The notes below the pieces were generated by a model. That model searched no databases and was not told the origin of the DNA. It saw only the letters and a program-made list of their open reading frames with translations. A program made the translations under genes and the position numbers. Positions 42,801-48,719 of a stretch of 64,000 nt of DNA are shown one piece after another (position 1 is the first letter of the stretch; every line of letters begins with the position of its first letter). The DNA comes from a virus. The stretch lies in IMG/VR virus record IMGVR_UViG_3300035704_000393, positions 1-64,000 of that record; one strand, given 5' to 3'.

Positions 42801-43621
42801 CCGCCGAGCCCGACGAGGACGGCGGCGAGGGCGTGGCCGCAGCCGGGGACACGGTGCACGAGCCGATCCACGGCAACTTCGACGGGTCCCACTCCCACCC
42901 GCACCGCGCGTACGGCACGCAGGGCTCCGACGAGACCCACGAGCACAAGCACACCCACTCCGGCGACGGCCGGCACGATCACGCGCACGCAGAAACCCAA
43001 GCCGCAGCAGACGCGGCGGCCACCCAAGAAGAAGGGAACCCGGGCATGGGCTACGAGTTCACGACAGCACAGATGGCCGCGATCCGTGCGCGGCTCGGCA
43101 AGCAGGAAGGAGAGGAAGTCGCCGCCGGCGACATCGCCGCCGTGTTCGGCGCGCCGCAGCCCCCGTGGCCGGTCCAGGCCGCCGCGGCAGGCACCAGCGG
43201 CGACGGCCCGGTCGAGGTCCCGGTCATCGCCGACGGCGTGCACCTGGTCGAGGCCAACATCCTCCGCAAGTACCAGGAGGAAGCCCTCGCCGGCCAGCGG
43301 GCCGTCCGCGCCATGCACGTCGCCCAGCGCGACGGCATCCTCGCCGCGGCGATCAAGGACGGCAAGTTCGCGCAGTCCCGGCTGGAGCACTTCCAGACGC
43401 TGTGGGACCGGGACCCGGACGGCACCCGCAAGCTCGTCGCCAGCCTCGCCGGCGGGCTGGTCCCGATGGCCGCGGTGGGGTCCAACGGCGACTGGGCCAG
43501 CGACCCGGACATGCCCGGCGACTTCGACGCGCAGAGGGCGTACCGGGACCTGTACCCGGAAGACACGCAGGGCGGCGTCAGCCCCGCTCCGGGCGTGAGG
43601 GGCGGCGCCTACAGTGGCTGA
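39857..43621 (+). CDS. capsid protease-scaffold protein with peptidoglycan-binding domain
   Basis: This 1254-residue protein starts at ATG 39857 (TGATG overlap). Residues 100-155 are a PG_binding_1 domain (QVRQLQARLKALGYNIAVDG, FGPQTLAAVRQFQ). A Lys/Thr/Gly-rich linker follows. Residues about 466-625 match the Mu-I/DUF2213-like protease of actinophages (QPVIKIGHLD, GEPAIGRVMNLR, AFPRRSVEG, GLALLGVTPPGV). Residues about 700-960 are helical. A His-rich stretch lies at about 1001-1050 (HEHKHTHSGDGRHDHAH). The end (1060-1254) looks like a scaffold tail. Boundary motifs sit at about 64 and 310. It should process or scaffold the prohead. Confidence 0.7.
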   Translation: MAAAPPPADQAKAAAGLLKLFTGAGASQADAQAAADHYVAAAEKMITSGDYALPAGGASTAAAWNPAAHPRAPAGGPAGGQFAPGGTGAAPTNAKPVGEGAKGPQVRQLQARLKALGYNIAVDGIFGPQTLAAVRQFQASHLDANGKQLKEDGLVGPLTTSALRQKTPAKSGAKGRTSKTGGTTKTRTTPKPGTARTTTGKKTTGKKSPTTARAITRGKAQIAKTAKTKTTSPATTGVAANDVPGSVTKPQQAAVTNELTLRKIPPAQAQAFKADLTRLSRNDATALLAYIRNTYTFASAPSGDVSALSGFDENETRDTHGRWTTAEGGPGSPAARLHGKQVRGHTPEGNDVRGRYDHNTKEVLDRFGGRHKVTRVREEDPVSAAGGQSNRGNAETLHRYWGTGEGAAKIRWGTDGDHMRCVRQLMEHGHFTEEQAHGYCNLMEKRVTGEYPAQHAHREKAAAGDTPAGLPALVTIPGVDILAAGTWALSTGRQTFTAADLQSAIDASECPAVGQPVIKIGHLDPRFAPQPEHDGEPAIGRVMNLRLSGNGAKIVGDLAGMPGWLAGIAASAFPRRSVEGKYRFRCQIGHQHPFVLTGLALLGVTPPGVGVLSGLPDVATLYGLTAAAAQAGQAWRTEQDQEGTVMAVTEEDVRRQYYATAGAPQSWWITELQMFPPQLIVADEQSGKIYRVGYRIDGSAVAFDQAQEVASYADVAAARGTGPVVAYASAADSRAVILAAWDGAAAVRQLGDNPSSGTLRAMFAIPGTTKSDSSLPHHDVSGGKVGAANPDACSAAIAALNGGRGGMKGVSASQAKAAYSHLASHLRTAGRTPPDFSGAQDGDGDGVDWQTEPAEQIGWQFAYIAATYGGQDPPGAEPDGGQEPGTELEPGSLAARWQRLLEIRAAATDTDADDTVQGLVASLDATLDQAAALAGQVDPKAVPEAAGQVLALVVAAEALVDQLMDKLGIYDPDDTDSDTSAAAEPDEDGGEGVAAAGDTVHEPIHGNFDGSHSHPHRAYGTQGSDETHEHKHTHSGDGRHDHAHAETQAAADAAATQEEGNPGMGYEFTTAQMAAIRARLGKQEGEEVAAGDIAAVFGAPQPPWPVQAAAAGTSGDGPVEVPVIADGVHLVEANILRKYQEEALAGQRAVRAMHVAQRDGILAAAIKDGKFAQSRLEHFQTLWDRDPDGTRKLVASLAGGLVPMAAVGSNGDWASDPDMPGDFDAQRAYRDLYPEDTQGGVSPAPGVRGGAYSG

Positions 43622-43991
43622 CTACGCCCCCGTCTACGGCCGGCCCCAGCAGGTCAGCTTCACCGCGGGCGCGGCCATCACCGGCGGCCAGCTGCTGTCG
43701 TTCTCGGCTGCCGACACCGTGATACCGGCCGCGAACAACGCCGCCAACTACGCGGGCGTCGCCGGCCACGACGCGGCCTCCGGCGCCCCGGTCACCGTGC
43801 TGATGGGTTCCGGTGTCGTGCACGAGACGCTGGCCACCGCCGCCACCGCGGCCGGCGCGCTCGTGTTCGCCGGGTCGGCAACCGCCGGCCAGCTCGGCGC
43901 CACCAGCACCGGCTACGGCGCGGTCGGCGTGGCCGTCCGCGCCACCGCAGGCGCCAACGGGCTGCTGCGGTGGAAGGCCCTGGTGGGGTGA
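43614..43991 (+). CDS. DUF2190-like capsid decoration protein 1
   Basis: This 125-residue protein starts at GTG 43614, overlapping the protease-scaffold stop. The opening ADYAPVYGRPQQVSF, then AAITGGQLLSFS, GVAGHDAASGAPVTVL and the end GLLRWKALVG, fits the beta-barrel cement/decoration family (DUF2190-like). It is the first of four tandem relatives placed directly before the major capsid gene. Such proteins bind the capsid surface and stabilise it. Confidence 0.7.
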   Translation: MADYAPVYGRPQQVSFTAGAAITGGQLLSFSAADTVIPAANNAANYAGVAGHDAASGAPVTVLMGSGVVHETLATAATAAGALVFAGSATAGQLGATSTGYGAVGVAVRATAGANGLLRWKALVG

Positions 43992-43994
43992 GCC

Positions 43995-44369
43995 GTGGCC
44001 GACTACGAAGCGACATACGGCCGCCCGCAGCACCTCCAGGCCACGGCCGGGGCAGCCATCACCGGCGGGCAGGTGCTCGTCTACTCCGCCGCTGACACGG
44101 TGATCCCGGCCGCCGGGGCCTCGTCCGCGTTCGCCGGCGTGGCCGGCCACGACGCGGCGAACGGCGCCCCGGTCACCATCCTGGCGGGCTCGGGGATCGT
44201 GCACGAGACCCAGACCACCGCCGCGGCGGTCGCCGTCGGGGCGCTGATCCAGTCCGCCGCAGGGGGCCTGGTAACCGGCGGCGCCGCGGCCGGCGCTGAG
44301 ATCGGCGTCGCGATCCGGGCGGTGTCAGGTTCCGGCGGGGTCCTCCGCTGGAAGTCCACCAGGGGCTAG
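43995..44369 (+). CDS. DUF2190-like capsid decoration protein 2
   Basis: This 124-residue protein starts at GTG 43995. It is colinear with its two neighbours: ADYEATYGRPQHLQA, AAITGGQVLVYSAADTVI, GVAGHDAANGAPVTIL, GSGIVHET, and the end GVLRWKSTRG. The nearly identical block spacing shows tandem duplication. All four copies keep the GHDA turn or its equivalent, so they are likely functional and may occupy different capsid sites. Confidence 0.7.
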   Translation: MADYEATYGRPQHLQATAGAAITGGQVLVYSAADTVIPAAGASSAFAGVAGHDAANGAPVTILAGSGIVHETQTTAAAVAVGALIQSAAGGLVTGGAAAGAEIGVAIRAVSGSGGVLRWKSTRG

Positions 44370-44373
44370 GCCG

Positions 44374-45093
44374 GTGGCTGACTACGCGCCGGCCTACGGC
44401 CGGCCGCAGGACGTTACCTTCACCGCCGACGCCACCATCACCGGCGGGCAGCTGCTGTATTTCAGTGCGGCTGACCGGGTATCGCCGACCACCGGGCCGA
44501 CCGCCGCGTTCGCCGGGATCGCCGGTCACGACGCCACGCCCGGCGCTCCGGTCACGGTGCTCGCCGGCTCCGGTGTCGTGCACGAGACACCCACGGCCGC
44601 GCAGCTGAACGCGCCGGCCCAGCCCGTCCCGACCACGGCCGCGGCCGGCGGCACAGTCGCGGACGGCACCTACAAGGTGGCGGTCTCCTACGTCACCGCC
44701 TCCGGTGAGACCACCGCCTCAACCCAGGGCACGATCGTGACGGCGGGCGGCGGCACGTCCACGATCACCGTCCCCTCACCCTCGGCGCAGCCCGGCGCGA
44801 CCGGGTGGTTCGCCTACGTCTCCCAGGCTGGCGGCTCCACCCTGACCCGCCAGCAGGCCCCCGGAGCGCCGACGAACATCGGCACCGGCCTGACCCTGAC
44901 CGCGCCGCCCACCTCGGGCGGCGCCCAGCCGCCCGCGGGCAACACGACCGGGATCACCCCCGGCGAGCTTGTCTCGGCCGCAGCCAGCGGCCAGATCGCC
45001 GGCACCACCGCAGCCGGGATGGACATCGGCGTCGCCATCCGCGCCAGCCCCGCAGCCGGCGGGCTCGTCCGGTGGAAAACCACCCGCGGCTAG
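44374..45093 (+). CDS. DUF2190-like decoration protein 3 with inserted Ig/Fn3-like domain
   Basis: This 239-residue protein starts at GTG 44374. Residues 1-75 and 195-239 are the decoration fold (ADYAPAYGRPQDVTF, GIAGHDATPGAPVTVL, and the end GGLVRWKTTRG). Between them, about 115 residues form an Ig/Fn3-like domain (GTYKVAVSYVTASGETTAS, TGWFAYVSQAGG). The insertion lies in the loop after GVVHET, so it would project from the capsid, as Ig-like domains on phage capsids do, perhaps to bind cell-surface or mucus glycans. Confidence 0.7.
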   Translation: MADYAPAYGRPQDVTFTADATITGGQLLYFSAADRVSPTTGPTAAFAGIAGHDATPGAPVTVLAGSGVVHETPTAAQLNAPAQPVPTTAAAGGTVADGTYKVAVSYVTASGETTASTQGTIVTAGGGTSTITVPSPSAQPGATGWFAYVSQAGGSTLTRQQAPGAPTNIGTGLTLTAPPTSGGAQPPAGNTTGITPGELVSAAASGQIAGTTAAGMDIGVAIRASPAAGGLVRWKTTRG

Positions 45094-45203
45094 CGCCGGG
45101 ACCCCCCGGGCTACATGGATACCCGGGCGCCCCGGCTGGGGCGCAAGCGCCATGCTCGCCGCTCACCCGTAACCCCGAACCCTAGCAAGCCGCGGGAGGC
45201 CCG

Positions 45204-45605
45204 GTGCCCGACTACACGCCGGTATTCCTCCCCGGCCTGACCATCACCCTCATCGCCGCCGCCGGCCTGACCGGCGGCGACCCGGTGGAAGTCGGCGGGT
45301 CCGGAACCGTCCAGAAGGTCACCGCCGCCGGGTCGATGCGGTACGTCGGCATTGCCGCCCACGACGCCATCGCCGGCTACCAGGTCACCGTGATCCTCGA
45401 CCGGGCGGTGCACGAGGGCGCCGCCGACGGACCCATCAACGCCGGCGACCAGCTCGCCGCCTCACCCAGAGCCGGCCACCAGGTCACCCAGCTGCCCGCC
45501 GCGCTCACCGCCGCCGCGGCGGACGTCAACCTGGCCCGCGCCGTCATCGGCGTGGCCCTGACCTCCGCGGCCGACGGCACCACCGTCCGCTGGATGCAGC
45601 GGTAA
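45204..45605 (+). CDS. DUF2190-like capsid decoration protein 4 (diverged)
   Basis: This 133-residue protein starts at GTG 45204 behind GGGAGG. It shares the architecture of its three neighbours but is more diverged: PDYTPVFLPGLTITL, GLTGGDPVEVGGSG, YVGIAAHDAIAGYQVTVI, then AGDQLAASPRAGH and the end GTTVRWMQR. This form is closer to stand-alone decoration proteins of other actinophages. A hairpin separates it from the major capsid gene. Confidence 0.65.
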   Translation: MPDYTPVFLPGLTITLIAAAGLTGGDPVEVGGSGTVQKVTAAGSMRYVGIAAHDAIAGYQVTVILDRAVHEGAADGPINAGDQLAASPRAGHQVTQLPAALTAAAADVNLARAVIGVALTSAADGTTVRWMQR

Positions 45606-45632
45606 CCCCCCACCCGCACAACGAGCCAACCA

Positions 45633-45650
45633 CAGGCCCGCCCGGGCCTG
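45633..45650 (+). terminator. short hairpin before the major capsid gene
   Basis: CAGGCCCG (45633-45640) pairs with CGGGCCTG (45643-45650). There is no T run. It may act as a partial terminator or as a 5' stabiliser for the capsid message. Confidence 0.4.
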
Positions 45651-45721
45651 CGGGCTGCACTGATACCCCACCGCGCCGGGGGTCGGCAGGCACATTCCCT
45701 CACGAAAGGAAATGACGGGAA

Positions 45722-46663
45722 ATGCCCCACATTTATCCTCCGGCTGCGCCGACTCTTTCCGGCGACATTCTCACCATCAGCCGTTTCCTGAACAGCCCCG
45801 CGCTGGTTCAGAGGCGGCTTCGGACAATCGCCGAGGCGCGATTCATCGCGGACAGCATTTTGTCCGGCAGGTACGAGACGAGTGGGGGCGCTTTGCTTTA
45901 TGAGCAGACCGAATCCATTTACACCAGTAAGCCGCCCGAGGCGGTAAATGCGGGTGCAGAATACCCGCGTTCGCCGGCGGCTCCCGGTCCCGCGGCATTG
46001 GCGGGAATTACAAAATGGGGCCAGGATGTGCCCATTACCGATGAGCATGTTCACCGGTACGGGAGAAGGGCAGTGGATGTCGCGCTGCTCAAGATCGTGA
46101 ACTTCCTCGTCAAGCAGGTCGACACCACCGCCCTGGTGGCCATCGGCGCGGCCATCCCCGTCGGCAACCAGATCGCCGCCACGGCCGGATGGGACACCCC
46201 CGCGTCGTCCAACATTCTGTTTGACCTGATGAGGGCCAAGGCGCAGATCGAGCAGTTCGACCAGGGATACACCGCGGACACGGTGATCACCACCGACCTC
46301 GGCGTCGCCCGGATCGTCGCCGACCGGAACATCATCGCCGGACTGGCCCGCGAGGGCGCGACCACGGTCACCTCATCGGGTGAGCTGCGGGAAATCGGCG
46401 GCCTGCGGATCATGGCCACCAATAATATCCCCGCCCTGTCCAGCTATAAGGCGTTCGTGGTCGACTCCACCATGCTCGGCGGCCTCGCATACGAAAGGCT
46501 GGAAAGCCCGGAATACGCCGGCGATCCTGCCAACGGCGTGGAGTCCTGGACCCGCCGCGACCCGTCCGCAAATGACCAGTGGCTGGTCCGCGGAAGGCGC
46601 CCTGTCGTGCCGATCATTCAGGAGCCGAACGCGGCCGTCGCCATTACCGGCACCACCGGCTGA
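45722..46663 (+). CDS. major capsid protein
   Basis: This 313-residue protein starts at ATG 45722, after GAAAGGAAATGACGGGAA. Blocks typical of actinophage HK97-fold capsids are visible: ISRFLNSPALVQRRLR near the start, GRYETSGGALLYEQTES, then TKWGQDVPITDEHVHRYG, RAKAQIEQFDQGYTADTVITT, and the C-terminal ARRPVVP-like RGRRPVVPIIQEP. Position after protease/scaffold and decoration genes agrees. The first 370 bases use many A/T-ending codons (ATT, TTT, AAT), unlike the flanking genes, perhaps from a different origin or for expression reasons. Confidence 0.85.
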   Translation: MPHIYPPAAPTLSGDILTISRFLNSPALVQRRLRTIAEARFIADSILSGRYETSGGALLYEQTESIYTSKPPEAVNAGAEYPRSPAAPGPAALAGITKWGQDVPITDEHVHRYGRRAVDVALLKIVNFLVKQVDTTALVAIGAAIPVGNQIAATAGWDTPASSNILFDLMRAKAQIEQFDQGYTADTVITTDLGVARIVADRNIIAGLAREGATTVTSSGELREIGGLRIMATNNIPALSSYKAFVVDSTMLGGLAYERLESPEYAGDPANGVESWTRRDPSANDQWLVRGRRPVVPIIQEPNAAVAITGTTG

Positions 46664-46734
46664 ACCACCCGGGAAAGCCACCCGGATAAGTCCCCGAAAA
46701 GGAATCTAATTCCCGCAGGAAAGGTATATCAGCC

Positions 46735-47472
46735 ATGCCAGCAATGGATCAGGTGGCCTGGGCGAACGCCAATGTCACCGTCGGCGGCGACACCACGCCG
46801 TACGCCCGCGGCGCGCTGCTGCCCGAGCCGACCAGCCCCGAGGAAGCCGCCGAGCGGTCTACGCTACGGCTGATCGGCGCGATCCGCAGCGTCGAGGTCG
46901 TCTACACGGCGGAGGAACTCGCCGAGCAGGCCCGGGCGCGCGGCCAGGCATCCGCGGCCCGCGAAGCCGCCCTGGACGTCGACCCGGCGGCCCCGCTGGG
47001 CCAGCAGGTCGCCGGCTCGGCCCAGTCCGGGCCGCCCACCCTGGTCGAGCCGTCCGGGTCGCCCGTCGTCATCGGCGACGAGGACCTGCGCTCCGAGCAC
47101 CAGCGGCAGCAGCGCGACGCCCAGCAGCGGGCCGACCAGGCCCAGGGCAAGCCGCCGGCCACGAACGCGACCAAGCAAGCCTGGGTCGACCACGCCGTCA
47201 GGCAGGGCGCCGACCGCGACGAGGCCGAGGGCCTGACCCGCGACCAGCTCCGCGAGCGGTACCGGGCACCGGACGAGACCGACACCGGGCCGCCCACCGC
47301 GATGGACCAGGCGGGCGCCGCCCAGTTCGCCGACAAGCAGGCCCGGGAGCAGGGCAGCCAGGCCCAGGCAGCCCAGCAGCAGGGCCAGGCCGCCGAGAAG
47401 CAGGGGCAGGCGGGCCAGCAGCAGGGTCAGGGAAGCCGGCCGTCCGGGGCGAAGCCCGGCGCCTCGGGCTGA
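46735..47472 (+). CDS. structural protein with SAP/HeH-like motif and Gln-rich tail
   Basis: This 245-residue protein starts at ATG 46735 after AGGAAAGG. The N-terminal 60 residues are compact (GALLPEPTSPEEAAERSTLRL). Residues about 142-172 resemble a helix-extended-helix/SAP motif (KQAWVDHAVRQGADRDEAEG, then LTRDQLRERY). The last 50 residues are Gln/Gly/Ala repeats. Proteins with such a mini domain commonly follow capsid genes in actinophages; a role in head completion or DNA contact is inferred. Confidence 0.55.
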   Translation: MPAMDQVAWANANVTVGGDTTPYARGALLPEPTSPEEAAERSTLRLIGAIRSVEVVYTAEELAEQARARGQASAAREAALDVDPAAPLGQQVAGSAQSGPPTLVEPSGSPVVIGDEDLRSEHQRQQRDAQQRADQAQGKPPATNATKQAWVDHAVRQGADRDEAEGLTRDQLRERYRAPDETDTGPPTAMDQAGAAQFADKQAREQGSQAQAAQQQGQAAEKQGQAGQQQGQGSRPSGAKPGASG

Positions 47473-47475
47473 CCA

Positions 47476-47982
47476 GTGGCCGAGTCATGGCAGCCCGCGC
47501 TCGATGACGTGGGCCGGCTGATCCCCACCAGGACCCGTGACGCGGCAGACCCGGGCTCGGACGAGATGCTCGGCACGTTCACCACCACCACCACGCCGTC
47601 CGCCGACCAGGCCCAGGCCATGATCGACGCCGCAGTGCGCGACGTGGTGTCCCAGACCGGGCCGATCGACGCCTACCACGACGTCGAGCTGACCGATGCC
47701 GCGCGGAACGCCGCCGCCTGGCGGGCCGCCGCCGACATCGAGCTGAGCTACCCCAACAGGGACGCCGACGTGCAGGTGTACGAGGCGCTCGACGCCCGGG
47801 CCAAGTACGAGATGACCGTCGTGCTGCGCCGCCTCCAGATCCAGGGCGAGGGCGCCCCGGAGGCGGTGCCGTTCTGGTCCGCGCCCGACCCGCCGCCGTA
47901 TGCCGACGCCGACCCGGGCGACTACACCCGCCCGCTCGGCGTGTGGTACTGGGGCGGCGTCGACCCCGGCCCGATCCTGTGA
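47476..47982 (+). CDS. head-tail connector (adaptor) protein
   Basis: This 168-residue protein starts at GTG 47476. It has the helical make-up of gp6/gp15-like connectors (DEMLGTFTTTTTPSADQAQA, then AAWRAAADIELSYP, RDADVQVYEALDARAKYE) and a disordered aromatic end. Location between capsid and tail-completion genes agrees. The connector forms a ring beneath the portal. The stop overlaps the next GTG. Confidence 0.7.
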   Translation: MAESWQPALDDVGRLIPTRTRDAADPGSDEMLGTFTTTTTPSADQAQAMIDAAVRDVVSQTGPIDAYHDVELTDAARNAAAWRAAADIELSYPNRDADVQVYEALDARAKYEMTVVLRRLQIQGEGAPEAVPFWSAPDPPPYADADPGDYTRPLGVWYWGGVDPGPIL

Positions 47983-48302
47983 CCGTCGCGCTGCTGGTCG
48001 CCGCGTACTACTGCCGGCGGTGCGACGTGGCCGGCCGGACCGCTGAGACCCAGCCCGGCCGGGCGGAGTGCTGGTGCTGCGGCCAGCCCGCGACCATCAC
48101 CGCCCGCGTCACCCCTACCGCGAACGCGTGGCCTGCGGTGATGCCAGGGGTCTTATACAAACGCGACCAGAAACGAGGCACCCGATGGCGCGAGTCCAGG
48201 TGTACTGGGACGACGCCGCGATCAAGCTCGCCACCGCCCAGCCCGGCGGCCCCGTCGACCGGGCCATGTCCCGGCTGGCCGACGAGGCGATGGCCGTCAT
48301 GA
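47979..48302 (+). CDS. small zinc-ribbon protein with long downstream overlap
   Basis: This protein of up to 107 residues starts at GTG 47979 (GTGA overlap). Residues 10-35 contain YYCRRCDVAG and CWCCGQPA, a clear CxxC...CxxC zinc ribbon. After residue 70 the frame runs 118 bases into the tail-completion gene, where it becomes Ser/Pro-rich and looks like shadow coding. The useful protein is probably the first 70 residues with a read-on tail. Tiny zinc proteins at this position are common in actinophages. Confidence 0.5.
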   Translation: MTVALLVAAYYCRRCDVAGRTAETQPGRAECWCCGQPATITARVTPTANAWPAVMPGVLYKRDQKRGTRWRESRCTGTTPRSSSPPPSPAAPSTGPCPGWPTRRWPS

Positions 48303-48655
48303 AGCAGCTCGCCCCCGTCTACGCCGGCCCCGAACGCGGACCCCGGCCCGGCCACCCGCGGCAGCGAGCCCGCCGCTCCGGCACCCTCCGCGCCTCGATC
48401 CGCAAATTCAGGCAGCAGGACGGCTCCTACCTGATCGGCCCCACCGACCAGGTGGCCCCCGGCACGTTCCTGGGCGCCCTGATCGAGCACGGCACCCCGC
48501 CGCACTACATCCGGTCGACCGGCCGGTGGCCCCTGTACAACGCCGCGACCGGCCGGGCGTTCGGCCGCCTGGTCCGCCACCCCGGCACCCGCCCGCACCC
48601 CTTCATCAAGCCCGCGGCCCGCTCCCTGAACGGCCGCACCATCCACATCAGCTGA
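48185..48655 (+). CDS. HK97 gp10-like tail completion protein
   Basis: This 156-residue protein starts at ATG 48185. The core SGTLRASIRKF, then YLIGPTDQVAPGTFLGALIE, HGTPPHYI and the end HPGTRPHPFIKPAARSL, is the familiar layout of HK97-gp10/neck proteins, in which a beta platform ends with RP.PF..PA. It should close the head-tail joint. It starts inside the upstream zinc-ribbon gene. The next gene is an unrelated peroxidase inserted before the tail terminator. Confidence 0.75.
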   Translation: MARVQVYWDDAAIKLATAQPGGPVDRAMSRLADEAMAVMKQLAPVYAGPERGPRPGHPRQRARRSGTLRASIRKFRQQDGSYLIGPTDQVAPGTFLGALIEHGTPPHYIRSTGRWPLYNAATGRAFGRLVRHPGTRPHPFIKPAARSLNGRTIHIS

Positions 48656-48719
48656 CCAGCCCCCTGCCCCCTCCCGCCCAGCACCGTCATGCTCACCGCG
48701 CACCCCTGGAGGCCCGGCC

